64,000 nt of DNA from Burkholderia sp. Nafp2/4-1b (GTDB lineage: Bacteria; Pseudomonadota; Gammaproteobacteria; Burkholderiales; Burkholderiaceae), in contig NZ_ML058622.1 of the NCBI RefSeq assembly GCF_003635165.1, positions 1 to 64,000 of the forward strand. Reading direction: 5' to 3'. This document shows, one piece after another, positions 31,923-40,162 of the stretch (position 1 is its first letter; each line of letters starts with the position of its first letter). The notes under the pieces are model-generated. The model was not told where the DNA came from and ran no database searches. It saw nothing but the letters and a program-made list of their open reading frames with translations. The translations under genes were made by a program, and so were the position numbers.

Positions 31923-32848
31923 AAGCGGAACTGTGGCGCGTGCACAAGCTCGGGGAGCGACGCCGCTACGTTTACGAAGAGGCCGTAGTGAGATACCTCA
32001 AAGAGCAGACCCTGAAGCGGAATTACATCAACTTCGTGGGTCACTTGAGACACTTCGGCACGTATTTCCAGGGGCGGTACATTGACGCCCTGACGTCTGC
32101 CGAGATCATCGAGGCTCTTCCGGAAAAATGTGGGCGGTGGTCCGCTGACAAACCCGCCTCCGTAGCGACGCGAAATCGGTATCTCGCAACGATTCGCGGG
32201 ATGCTTAATGCAGCCGTGAGGTGGGAGTGGATTGACCGGGCGCCAATCCTGAAATGTTCCAGAGAGTCAAATAAACGGATTCGCTGGATCACAAAGGAGG
32301 AGGCGCAGCGGTTGCTTCGCGCGATCAACCGTGACTGGATGCGCGATGTTGCGGCATTCGGATTTGCGACCGGGCTTAGACAAGCGAACATTCTCGGGCT
32401 CGAATGGTCGCAGCTCGATCTGGTCGCCCGGCGCGCATGGATCCATCCGGATCAAGCAAAGGCCGGCAAGTCGATCGGCGTCCCCCTGAATAGTGAGGCG
32501 ATCGCACTGATCCGCAAGCAGATCGGCAAGCACCACCGGTTTGTATTCGTCCGAAATGGCAAACGGATCAGGTCGTGGGATCGGGAACAGTGGCTCGCAG
32601 CCTGTGCGCGGGCAAACATCGAAAATTTTCGGTTTCACGATGTGCGCCACACGTGGGCAAGTTGGCATGTTCAGAGTGGCACGCCCCTTGAACGTCTGAA
32701 GGAACTTGGTGGATGGTCCAGTTACGACATGGTTCTCCGGTATGCGCACCTTGCGCCCGACCATCTGGCGCAACATGCCGAATCGGTCACATTTTGGTCT
32801 CAGGATGTGCCCAATTTCAATGTCGGGCTCGCCTGCTCCGTGTCGTGA
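31799..32848 (+). CDS. Phage integrase, tyrosine recombinase
   Basis: A 349-residue tyrosine recombinase. Catalytic residues are visible: Arg194 (TGLRQANIL), Lys221 (QAKAGKSI), His280-x2-Arg283 (HDVRHTW), Trp306 (GGWSS) and Tyr315 (VLRYAHL). An arm-type N-terminal domain (GGVYYLDLRTPSGERIRRSC) and a core-binding SAM-like domain (about 55-150) precede it. It integrates the phage at an att site expected just downstream, before argP. GGAG lies about 9 bases upstream of the ATG. Confidence 0.97.
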   Translation: MSIRKRGGVYYLDLRTPSGERIRRSCGTSDRKEAEEYHDKLKAELWRVHKLGERRRYVYEEAVVRYLKEQTLKRNYINFVGHLRHFGTYFQGRYIDALTSAEIIEALPEKCGRWSADKPASVATRNRYLATIRGMLNAAVRWEWIDRAPILKCSRESNKRIRWITKEEAQRLLRAINRDWMRDVAAFGFATGLRQANILGLEWSQLDLVARRAWIHPDQAKAGKSIGVPLNSEAIALIRKQIGKHHRFVFVRNGKRIRSWDREQWLAACARANIENFRFHDVRHTWASWHVQSGTPLERLKELGGWSSYDMVLRYAHLAPDHLAQHAESVTFWSQDVPNFNVGLACSVS

Positions 32849-32920
32849 TCGCCCGTAGCACGATAGCTGGCAAGGCTATATTGATTTGAGCATCACAATC
32901 TGTCTCGGGCAATCTAGTAC
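32849..32920. other. Probable right attachment-site region, upstream of argP
   Basis: This 72-base gap between integrase and argP is the phage-host junction by position. I could not find a matching direct repeat in the first 110 bases of the window, so the core cannot be defined. The argP promoter probably overlaps it. A small inverted repeat (ATAGC..GCTAT) lies at about 32863-32879. Confidence 0.4.
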
Positions 32921-33826
32921 ATGTCTCTGACGATCGATCCGAAGCAGGCCGCCGCGCTGCTGGCCGTCGCCGACACCGGCAGCTTCGAACAGGCCGCCGT
33001 GCGCCTGCACGTGACCGCATCCGCCATCACGCAGCGAGTCCGCGCGCTGGAGGCGAGCCTCGGCACGCCGCTCGTGCTGCGCACGCGGCCGTGCCGGCCG
33101 ACGGTGGCCGGACAGCGCGTGCTGCAGCACCTGCGCCGCGTCGCGCTGCTGCAGGCCGACCTGCAAAGCACGCTCGCGGCCGAGCGCGAATCACCGATCT
33201 CGGTCACGATCGCGCTGAATTCCGACAGCCTCGGCACCTGGTTCCTGCCCGCGCTGACGTCGGTGCTCGCCGGCGAGCGCATCCTGTTCGAGCTGATCGT
33301 CGAGGATCAGGATCACACGTTCGCGCTGCTCGAAAGCGGGATGGCCGTCGGCTGCGTGACGACCGAGCCGAAGCCGATGCGCGGCTGCGTCGCGACGCCG
33401 CTCGGCACGATGCGCTACCGGCTGCTCGCGGCGGCCGCGTTCGCGGGGCGCTGGTTCCCGCGCGGCTTGAATCGCACGAGCGCGCGCGCCGCGCCCGTCG
33501 TCGCGTATTCGCGGCGCGACACGCTGCAGTCAGCGTTCCTGAAGGAGAAGTTCGGGTTGCCCGAAGGCGCGTACCCATGCCACTACGTGCCGGGCACGCA
33601 CGCGCACTTCGCGGCGGTGCGGCACGGGCTCGGCTACGCGATGGTGCCGGAGCCGCTGATCGGCGGTGCGCCGCTCGACGCGCAGGGGCTCGTCGATCTC
33701 GCGCCCGCGCATCCGACCGACGTCACGCTGTACTGGCACGCGTGGACGGTGCAGTCGCCGACGATGGCGTCGCTGTCCGCGCGGGTGGTCGAAGCGGCGC
33801 GCCGGTTGCTCGCGCCGCTGCCGTAA
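32921..33826 (+). CDS. argP: LysR-family regulator ArgP (IciA type)
   Basis: A 301-residue LysR-type regulator. The N-terminal winged HTH (KQAAALLAVADTGSFEQAAVRLHVTASAITQRVRALEASLGTPLVLRTRPCRPT) is characteristic of ArgP/LysG, with the unusual VTASAITQRVRALE helix and RPCRPT wing. In many proteobacteria ArgP controls the lysine/arginine exporter lysE/argO according to the Lys/Arg level, and the two genes are often divergent. Here the prophage integrase lies immediately upstream, so any divergent lysE would be about 33 kb or more to the left, outside the window. No exporter gene is in view. Confidence 0.88.
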   Translation: MSLTIDPKQAAALLAVADTGSFEQAAVRLHVTASAITQRVRALEASLGTPLVLRTRPCRPTVAGQRVLQHLRRVALLQADLQSTLAAERESPISVTIALNSDSLGTWFLPALTSVLAGERILFELIVEDQDHTFALLESGMAVGCVTTEPKPMRGCVATPLGTMRYRLLAAAAFAGRWFPRGLNRTSARAAPVVAYSRRDTLQSAFLKEKFGLPEGAYPCHYVPGTHAHFAAVRHGLGYAMVPEPLIGGAPLDAQGLVDLAPAHPTDVTLYWHAWTVQSPTMASLSARVVEAARRLLAPLP

Positions 33827-33993
33827 CGAGCGCGCGCGCGGGTGGACGGGTGGTTGATCGACACTGCCGGCGCGGTAAGCACCGCGACGAGAAACTGAGC
33901 CGTGCCGCCTATACTTTTTCCATCGGCCTCGCGAACGCGCCGCGCGGCCGATCATGCAAGTCCGGCCGGTCCCTTTCCTGTGAGGAGAACATC

Positions 33994-34206
33994 ATGTCCC
34001 GCCGCTATATCGATTGCCGCGAGTTTCCCAGCGCGATGAATTGCTCGGTCGCAATTTCCGCCGACTCCGACAGCGAACTGCTGGAAGCCGCCGTGCAACA
34101 TGCGGTCTCGGTGCACCAGCACACCGACAGCGCCGAACTGCGCACGCAGCTGAAATCGCTGTTCCACGACGGCACGCCGCCCGCCGACAGGCCGCCGCAA
34201 GCGTAA
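33994..34206 (+). CDS. DUF1059 small protein
   Basis: A 70-residue protein starting MSRRYIDCREFPSAMNCSVAISADSDSELLEAA, with HAVSVHQHTDSAELRTQLKSLF. This fits the DUF1059 family of small predicted metal-binding or redox proteins (conserved Cys near 8 and 17). A GAGGAG ribosome binding site precedes the ATG. Function is unknown. It stands alone between argP and threonine aldolase, with a TATACT-type promoter element about 85 bases upstream. Confidence 0.85.
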   Translation: MSRRYIDCREFPSAMNCSVAISADSDSELLEAAVQHAVSVHQHTDSAELRTQLKSLFHDGTPPADRPPQA

Positions 34207-34317
34207 TCCGTCGGCACGGCAACGCTCGGCCGACAACGCGCCGCGTCACCTCTTTGCGTCTTGCACCATGCCGCATCGCGCCGGCCCGTCGCCGGGCGGC
34301 GCATGCCGCATGCCACG

Positions 34318-35331
34318 TTACGCGCGGCGCTGCGCGAAATACGCGCCGACCGCGTCGATGAAGGTGTCGATGTCCGCACGCGACACGTCGCAGTGCGTGA
34401 CGAAGCGCGACGAGTACAGCATCTGCGTGAGGATCCCGCGCTCCTTCAGCCACGCCTCGAGCGGCGCACAGTCGGCTTCGGGGAATTGCGCGAACACCAT
34501 GTTCGTCGCATGCGACAGCACTTTCACCGGCTCGATGCGCGCAAGGCCTTCAGCAAGACGCGCGGCATTCGCGTGATCGTCGGCGAGCCGCTCGACGTTG
34601 TGATCGAGCGCATACAGGCAAGCCGCCGCGAGGATGCCCGACTGCCGCATCCCGCCGCCGAGCACCTTGCGCCAGCGCTGCGCGCGCTCGACCAGCGCGC
34701 GATTGCCGACCAGCACGGAGCCGACCGGCGCGCCGAGCCCTTTCGAAAAGCAGATCGAGATCGTGTCGAACGGCGCGCACAGCTCGGCAATCGAGCGGCC
34801 CGATGCGACGGCCGCATTGCACACGCGCGCGCCGTCGAGGTGCGTAGCCAGCCCGCGGCTGCGCGCGAGCGCGACGGCTTCCTGCGCATAGCCTTCCGGC
34901 AATACCTGGCCGCCGATCGTGTTCTCGAGCGCGAGCAGGCGCGTACGGGCGAAGTGATTGTCGAGCGGCTTGATCGCGGCTGCGATCTTCGCGAGCGGCA
35001 GCGTGCCGTCGGGCGCGTTCTCGATCGGCTGCGGCTGGATGCTGCCGAGCACGGCCGCGCCGCCGCCTTCGTACTTGTAGGTGTGCGCGAGCTGGCCGAC
35101 GATGTATTCGTCGCCGCGTTCGCAGTGGGCCATCAGCGCGGCCAGGTTGCTCTGCGTGCCGCTCGGGAAGAACAGGCCGGCTTCCTTGCCGGCCCGCTCG
35201 GCCGCGACCGCCTGCAGGCGCAGCACGGTGGGGTCGTCGCCCCATACGTCGTCGCCGACTTCGGCGGCAGTCATCGCGGCCAGCATCGCCTGGCTCGGAC
35301 GTGTCACGGTATCGCTGCGTAAATCGATCAT
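34318..35331 (-). CDS. ltaE: Low-specificity L-threonine aldolase
   Basis: A 337-residue PLP enzyme. It starts MIDLRSDTVTRPSQAMLAAM and shows GDDVWGDDPTV, FFPSGTQSNLAAL, HLDGARVCNAAVASG and the PLP lysine in SICFSKGLGAPVGS. It cleaves L-threonine and L-allo-threonine to glycine and acetaldehyde in the cytoplasm. The gene diverges from the cio operon. An upstream in-frame start at 35364 is not needed by the family alignment. Confidence 0.93.
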   Translation of the reverse strand: MIDLRSDTVTRPSQAMLAAMTAAEVGDDVWGDDPTVLRLQAVAAERAGKEAGLFFPSGTQSNLAALMAHCERGDEYIVGQLAHTYKYEGGGAAVLGSIQPQPIENAPDGTLPLAKIAAAIKPLDNHFARTRLLALENTIGGQVLPEGYAQEAVALARSRGLATHLDGARVCNAAVASGRSIAELCAPFDTISICFSKGLGAPVGSVLVGNRALVERAQRWRKVLGGGMRQSGILAAACLYALDHNVERLADDHANAARLAEGLARIEPVKVLSHATNMVFAQFPEADCAPLEAWLKERGILTQMLYSSRFVTHCDVSRADIDTFIDAVGAYFAQRRA

Positions 35332-35743
35332 GGTCTGCCCTGAATAAACGCAGGCCGGAACCAATGCGCCCGGTCCTGCCGAAACGAGACTCAGAGTGTA
35401 CGCAATTCACGCGGCGCTTGCCGATGATGGCCGGCCACGCGCGCCGCGCCTCTGGTGCAGCGATCGAACCCCGCGCCCGCCGCCTCGTTCCGATGATGCG
35501 ACGCGCCATATTGCCGCACGTGCGGCAGACCGCCACGCCGCGACCGCATGCGCCGCGCGCCGCGTTCTTGATACGAATCAACGATTTATCCCGAAAACGG
35601 GCGCGGCGGGCTGGACATCTGCGACGAGTTGGCACATTTCGCGGCGCAACATCGCGATCCATACTCCAGCCAACCCCGATGCTTGGTCGTCCGGGGGCCG
35701 CCGGCACCCGCCGGCGGGTATCGTCAAGCTTCGGTCAACTGGT
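35332..35743. other. Divergent intergenic region between ltaE and cioA
   Basis: A 412-base gap without a credible gene. It holds a perfect FNR/ANR-type box at 35568-35581. It should contain the promoters of both ltaE and the cio operon. Confidence 0.6.
35568..35581 (+). promoter_or_regulatory. FNR/ANR box upstream of the cio operon
   Basis: TTGATACGAATCAA is a perfect match to the FNR/ANR consensus TTGAT-N4-ATCAA. It lies 163 bases before the cioA start, so the operon would have a leader of roughly 100 bases or more. Cytochrome bd-type oxidases are common targets of oxygen-responsive Crp/Fnr regulators. Confidence 0.75.
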
Positions 35744-37165
35744 ATGGACACCGCATTTTCGGCCCTCGATCTGGCCCGCCTGCAATTCGCGTTCACCGTC
35801 TCCTTTCACATCGTCTTCCCGGCGCTGAGCATCGGCCTCGCCAGCTTCATCGCCGTGCTCGAATATCGCTGGCTGAAGACCGGCAAGCAGTACTACAAGA
35901 CCCTGTGCCTGTTCTGGTCAAAGATCTTCGCGGTCGCGTTCGGCATGGGCGTCGTCTCCGGCGTCGTGATGAGCTATCAGTTCGGCACGAACTGGTCAGG
36001 CTTCTCGAGCTTCGCCGGCTCCGTCACGGGCCCGCTGCTGATGTACGAAGTCATGACCGCGTTCTTCCTCGAAGCCGGCTTCCTCGGCATCATGCTGTTC
36101 GGCTGGAATCGCGTGAGCCCGCGCGCGCACTTCGGCGCGACGCTGATGGTCGCGATCGGCACGCTGATCTCGACCTTCTGGATTCTCGCGTCGAACAGCT
36201 GGATGCAGACGCCGCAAGGCTTCGAGATCGTCGACGGCCGCGTCGTGCCGACCGACTGGTTCGCGATCATCTTCAACCCGTCGTTCCCGTACCGCCTGTT
36301 CCACATGGCGATCGCCGCGTTCATCGTCGCCGCGCTGGTGGTGGCCGCGACCGGCGCATGGCACCTGCTGAAGGGCCGCCGCGACAAGGGCGTGAAGAAG
36401 ATGTTCTCGATGGCGCTGTGGCTGCTGCTGGTGCTCGCGCCGCTGCAGGCCGTGATCGGCGACCAGCACGGCATCAACACGCTGAAGCACCAGCCCGCGA
36501 AGATCGCCGCGATCGAAGGGCTGTGGGAAACGGAAAAGGGCGGTACCGCGCTGAACCTGTTCGGCATTCCGGACATGGAGGCCGAAACGACCCGCTACGC
36601 GGTGAAGGTGCCGCACCTCGGCAGCCTGATCCTCACGCACAGCTGGGACGGCGAGATCCGCGGGCTGAAGGACTTCCCGCCCGAAGACCGCCCGAACTCG
36701 ACGGTCGTGTTCTGGAGCTTCCGGATCATGGTCGGGCTCGGCTTCGCGATGATCGGCCTCGCCGCGCTCGCCTGGCTGCTGCGCCGCCGCGGCCGCCTGT
36801 ATGAATCGAAGTGGTTCCAGCGCTTCGCGCTCGTGATGGGCCCGACCGGCTTCGTGTCGCTGCTCGCGGGCTGGGTGACGACCGAAGCGGGCCGCCAGCC
36901 GTGGGTCGTGTATGGCGTGATGCGCACCGCGCAGGCCGTGTCGCCGCTGTCGGTGCAGCAGGTCAGCCTGTCGATGATGACGTTCGTGATCGTGTACTTC
37001 CTCGTGTTCGGCACCGGCGTGTACTACATGCTGAAGCTGATGAAGGCCGGCCCCGCGCTGCCCGACGTCAAGCACGACGCGAAGCACGACCTGCCCGACA
37101 CGCGCCCCGATCACACCGCGCGCCGCCCGCTGTCGGCCGTCGACGAGCTGATCGAGACCGTCTGA
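35744..37165 (+). CDS. cioA: Cytochrome bd / cyanide-insensitive quinol oxidase subunit I
   Basis: A 473-residue subunit I. Haem ligand His22 (VSFHIVFPALS), the RLFHMAIAAF helix, GDQHGINTLKHQPAKIAAIEG in the Q loop and GWVTTEAGRQPWVVYG are visible, with about nine membrane helices. It oxidises quinol and reduces oxygen at the cytoplasmic membrane without proton pumping. The short Q loop and length (about 470) fit the CIO subgroup and not the long E. coli CydA. ATG at 35744 has no strong ribosome binding site but matches the family start. It is followed by cioB after 27 bases. Confidence 0.92.
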   Translation: MDTAFSALDLARLQFAFTVSFHIVFPALSIGLASFIAVLEYRWLKTGKQYYKTLCLFWSKIFAVAFGMGVVSGVVMSYQFGTNWSGFSSFAGSVTGPLLMYEVMTAFFLEAGFLGIMLFGWNRVSPRAHFGATLMVAIGTLISTFWILASNSWMQTPQGFEIVDGRVVPTDWFAIIFNPSFPYRLFHMAIAAFIVAALVVAATGAWHLLKGRRDKGVKKMFSMALWLLLVLAPLQAVIGDQHGINTLKHQPAKIAAIEGLWETEKGGTALNLFGIPDMEAETTRYAVKVPHLGSLILTHSWDGEIRGLKDFPPEDRPNSTVVFWSFRIMVGLGFAMIGLAALAWLLRRRGRLYESKWFQRFALVMGPTGFVSLLAGWVTTEAGRQPWVVYGVMRTAQAVSPLSVQQVSLSMMTFVIVYFLVFGTGVYYMLKLMKAGPALPDVKHDAKHDLPDTRPDHTARRPLSAVDELIETV

Positions 37166-37192
37166 GCCCCCCCTTCGCAAACGAGAAAACCT

Positions 37193-38200
37193 ATGGACGT
37201 CACCGTAATCTGGGCCGCGATCATCGCATTGGGGCTCTTCATGTACGTCGTGCTCGACGGCTTCGACCTCGGCATCGGCATCGTCTTCCCGTTCTTCCCG
37301 GACGAGAAGGAACGCGACCTGATGATGAACACCGTCGCGCCCGTGTGGGACGGCAACGAGACCTGGCTCGTGCTCGGCGGCGCCGGGCTGTTCGCGGTGT
37401 TCCCGATCGTCTATTCGACGGTGCTGTCGGCGCTGTACCTGCCGTTGATCTTCATGCTGGTATGCCTGATCTTCCGCGGCGTGTCGTTCGAGATCCGCGC
37501 GAAGGCGCGGCGCACGAAGCAGCTGTGGGATCTCGCGTTCATCGGCGGCTCGGCCGGCGCGACACTGTTCCAGGGGATCGCGCTCGGCGCGTTCCTGCAG
37601 GGCATCGACGTGAAGGACGGCGTGTACGCCGGCGGCGCATTCGACTGGCTCACGCCGTTCAGCCTGCTGACGGGCTTGGGCCTGATTGTCACGTACGCGC
37701 TGCTCGGCTGCTGCTGGCTCGTCGCGAAGACCGAAGGCGACCTGCAGCGCCGCCTGCATCGCGTCGTGTGGCCGCTGACCGTCGTGCTGCTCGGCTTCAT
37801 CGCGGTGGTCAGCCTGTGGACGCCGCTGCAGGATCCGGCCATCGCGCAGCGCTGGTTCGATTCGGGGCTGTTCTGGCGCCTGCTGCCGGTGCCGTTCCTG
37901 GTTGCCGGGTGCGCGGTGTGGATGCGTCGCGCGGTGCGCGACCGGCACGACATGACGCCGTTTGTGCTCGCGCTGGCGCTCGTGCTGCTCGGCTACGTCG
38001 GGCTGCTCGTCACGATGTTCCCGTATGCGATTCCTCAGACGATGACGATCTGGGAAGCGGCAGCGCCGCGTTCGAGCCAGACCTTCACGCTGGTCGGCGC
38101 AGCGGTTATCCTGCCGATCATCATCGCCTACACGACGATGGGTTACTGGGTATTCCGAGGCAAGGTGCGCCATGAAGACCAGCATTACTACCACCACTGA
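37193..38200 (+). CDS. cioB: Cytochrome bd / cyanide-insensitive quinol oxidase subunit II
   Basis: A 335-residue subunit II with eight or more membrane helices. Family segments are MYVVLDGFDLGIGIVFPF, VAPVWDGNETWLVLGGAGLFAVFP, FRGVSFEIRAKAR and MFPYAIPQTMTIWEAA. It pairs with subunit I in the quinol oxidase. Its 3' end overlaps the DUF2474 gene by 29 bases. Expected to be co-transcribed from the FNR-boxed promoter. Confidence 0.93.
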   Translation: MDVTVIWAAIIALGLFMYVVLDGFDLGIGIVFPFFPDEKERDLMMNTVAPVWDGNETWLVLGGAGLFAVFPIVYSTVLSALYLPLIFMLVCLIFRGVSFEIRAKARRTKQLWDLAFIGGSAGATLFQGIALGAFLQGIDVKDGVYAGGAFDWLTPFSLLTGLGLIVTYALLGCCWLVAKTEGDLQRRLHRVVWPLTVVLLGFIAVVSLWTPLQDPAIAQRWFDSGLFWRLLPVPFLVAGCAVWMRRAVRDRHDMTPFVLALALVLLGYVGLLVTMFPYAIPQTMTIWEAAAPRSSQTFTLVGAAVILPIIIAYTTMGYWVFRGKVRHEDQHYYHH

Positions 38201-38369
38201 TACCACGGCTGGCCAGCCCGGCCAGTCCGGCCCGCCCCATGCACCGCGGCCGCGGATGCGCGGCTGGATGTGGTTCGTCGTGCTGTGGGCAGGCGGCGTG
38301 CTCGGCGCCGTCACGCTCGGCTATGCGTTCAAGATCTTCATGAACCTGACGCTGTTTGCGGTGAAGTAA
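38172..38369 (+). CDS. DUF2474 small membrane protein of the oxidase operon
   Basis: A 65-residue protein with a Pro/Thr-rich N-terminus and one membrane helix (GWMWFVVLWAGGVLGAVTLGYAF). DUF2474 proteins sit at the end of bd-oxidase operons and are thought to act like CydX, stabilising the complex. The start lies inside cioB by 29 bases, giving tight coupling. Confidence 0.85.
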   Translation: MKTSITTTTDTTAGQPGQSGPPHAPRPRMRGWMWFVVLWAGGVLGAVTLGYAFKIFMNLTLFAVK

Positions 38370-38478
38370 GCGGCACGGTCGCCCAGGTCGAACGACGATC
38401 GCGGCGGCCGTTTTGTCGTTGGGGCGCGGTTTCGGATACAAACCACGCCGCTGCATCACCTGACCGCGCACTGCGCGT

Positions 38479-38673
38479 CTACCCCCGCCCGCGCAACGCC
38501 GCCTCGATCTTGCGATCGGTCTTGTACTGGCTCAGCGCATAGACCGACCAGATCGCGGCCGGCAGCCAGCCGATGATCGTCAGTTGCAGGACGAGGCAAA
38601 TGATCCCGGCGATCGGCCGGCCGATCGTGAAGAACTGGAACCACGGCAACAGCAGGGCAAGCAGCAGGCGCAT
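38479..38673 (-). CDS. Pmp3/YqaE family membrane protein
   Basis: A 64-residue protein starting MRLLLALLLPWFQFFTIGRP. The sequence PIAGIICLVLQLTIIGWLPAAIWSVYAL fits the Pmp3/YqaE family of two-helix stress-related membrane proteins. It ends with a charged tail (KTDRKIEAALRGRG). GAGAGGAT precedes the ATG at 38673. It is read against the cio operon and stands alone. Confidence 0.85.
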   Translation of the reverse strand: MRLLLALLLPWFQFFTIGRPIAGIICLVLQLTIIGWLPAAIWSVYALSQYKTDRKIEAALRGRG

Positions 38674-38795
38674 GAACGATCCTCTCGGTACGTCGTTGAA
38701 CGGGTGATACCCGACCAATATGGCGGGTCGCTCGCGCCGTTTCAAGTCCGGGCCCGATGCCCGCCGCACCGGACGCCGCTGCCCGCATCGCCCGC

Positions 38796-39362
38796 CTATG
38801 CCGAATCGCTCAGCCACTGCGCCGCACGCGCGATCAGCCGGTCCGGTTGATCGAAGCACTCGACACCCGCGACCGCCGGCGCGTCGCAAATCGTGAACAC
38901 CGGCTTGCCCCACTGGAGCCCGAGCGCGATCTCGGACAGCGTGCCGAGCCCGCCGCCGACCGCGATCAGGCACACCGACGCGCGCGCGACCAGCGCGTTG
39001 CGCGTGATGCCGAGCCCGGTCGGGAGCGCCACGCTCAGATACGGATTCGCCTGCGTCGCGTCGTCTTCGGGCAGCAAGCCGATCGCACAGCCGCCCGCCG
39101 CATGCGCGCCGCGCGCGGCCGCCTCCATCACGCCCTGCTTGCCGCCGCCGACGAGCGCGACGCCCGCCGTCGCCAACGCATGCGCGATCCGTTCCGCGAC
39201 CCGCATCTGTTCGTCGGTCGCGTCGCGCGGGCCGATCACGCCGACCGGCATCCGGTGCCTGCGCACGCCGGTTTGCCGCTGCGCCAGCCGCGCGAGCGTA
39301 TCGCGCGCCGGCTCCGACCACTCAATGCCGTCGATTCCGAACAAGGCCTTCCCCCAGTGCAA
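38796..39362 (-). CDS. LOG-like nucleotide-binding protein (TIGR00725 type)
   Basis: A 188-residue Rossmann-like protein with GVIGPRDATDEQ, VALVGGGKQGVMEAAARGAHAAGG and VGGGLGTLSEIALGL, the last being a form of the GGxGTxxE motif of LOG/TIGR00725 proteins. Relatives act on nucleoside monophosphates or bind nucleotides; exact activity here is unknown. The start overlaps the ABC permease gene by 41 bases, which places it at the end of the transporter operon. Confidence 0.8.
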   Translation of the reverse strand: MHWGKALFGIDGIEWSEPARDTLARLAQRQTGVRRHRMPVGVIGPRDATDEQMRVAERIAHALATAGVALVGGGKQGVMEAAARGAHAAGGCAIGLLPEDDATQANPYLSVALPTGLGITRNALVARASVCLIAVGGGLGTLSEIALGLQWGKPVFTICDAPAVAGVECFDQPDRLIARAAQWLSDSA

Positions 39363-40152
39363 GAACGCAGGTACAGATCGCCGTCAGCAAGATCGACAGC
39401 ACGGCTGCCTGCGAAAAATCGGTTTGCCCGTCCGACAGCTTCAGGTACATCAGCAGCGGCAGGATGTTGATCTGCGTGCCGGCCAGCGCGAGGGCCGTGC
39501 CGTACGTGCCGAGCGCGATCGCGGTCACGAGGCACCACGCGGACGCGATCGACGGCCACAGCTCGCGCCACGCAACGTCGAGCCACGCGCGCCACGGCTG
39601 CGCACCCAGCGTCAGCGCGGCTTCGAGCGGCCGCCGATCGAGATTGGCGAGGGTGGGATAGATCATCAGCGCGACCCGCGGAATCAAGTAATACGCATAC
39701 GCGACGGCGAGCCCCGGCATCGTGTAGATCGCGCCGCCGATCACGTTCGAATCCGCACCGAGCGCGGCCAGCAGCGTGGTGACGAAGCCCGCGCGGCCGA
39801 ATGCGAGGATGAAGCCGTACGCGATCACCAGCCCGGAGAACGCCAGCGGCACGCCGAGCAGCGCGAGCGACCAGCGGCGACGGGCAGGCGACTGCTCCGC
39901 CAGCGCAAACGCGAGCGGCACGCCCACGCCGACCGACAACGTCCCCGCGCCGACGGCCAGCGCAACGGAGTGCACGATCGCATCGATCACGAGCCGGTCG
40001 CGCAGCACCGCCGCGAACGCGCGGCCGCCGTCCGCGCAGGCCGCATCGACCAGCGCCGCGAGCGGCAGCACGAAACACACCGCGAGCAGTGCCGCGGCGG
40101 GAATCGCGCCGAAGCGGCGCAGCACGCCGCGTTCCGGTAACGAAGCCTGCAT
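39322..40152 (-). CDS. ABC importer permease (second)
   Basis: A 276-residue permease starting MQASLPERGVLRRFGAIPAAAL. It has about six helices and the EAA-type loop (LDRRPLEAALTLGAQPWRAWLDVAWREL) that contacts the ATPase. It is the partner of the permease at 42330 in a heteromeric importer. It follows the binding protein gene by about 10 bases. Confidence 0.88.
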   Translation of the reverse strand: MQASLPERGVLRRFGAIPAAALLAVCFVLPLAALVDAACADGGRAFAAVLRDRLVIDAIVHSVALAVGAGTLSVGVGVPLAFALAEQSPARRRWSLALLGVPLAFSGLVIAYGFILAFGRAGFVTTLLAALGADSNVIGGAIYTMPGLAVAYAYYLIPRVALMIYPTLANLDRRPLEAALTLGAQPWRAWLDVAWRELWPSIASAWCLVTAIALGTYGTALALAGTQINILPLLMYLKLSDGQTDFSQAAVLSILLTAICTCVLALGEGLVRNRRH

Positions 40153-40162
40153 CGCGAGCCCC

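Larger units (their letters stand above)
1..32850. mobile_element. Temperate prophage, lambda-type head with P2-type contractile tail (left end outside window)
   Basis: This block holds a full set of temperate phage modules in order: integrase and excisionase at the right end, a right-arm operon, immunity region, early replication genes, a Q-like regulator, terminase, lambda-like head genes, P2-like tail genes and lysis genes at the left. All late genes are on the minus strand. The right boundary lies between the integrase stop at 32848 and argP at 32921. No host gene and no duplicate of the 32849-32920 sequence is visible at the left edge, so the left attachment site is probably just outside. 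The tape measure gene appears frameshifted, so infectivity is uncertain. No transposase or tRNA gene is seen inside. Confidence 0.95.

Noticed and set aside
1461..32848. Possible CRISPR array or anti-CRISPR locus in the prophage
   Set aside because: No array of direct repeats with unique spacers was seen; the dispersed palindromes are single sites thousands of bases apart, and no recognisable anti-CRISPR or Aca gene pair was found.
35996..38314. 772-residue minus-strand frame across the cio operon
   Set aside because: A Gln/Arg/Glu-rich antisense shadow of cioA and cioB.
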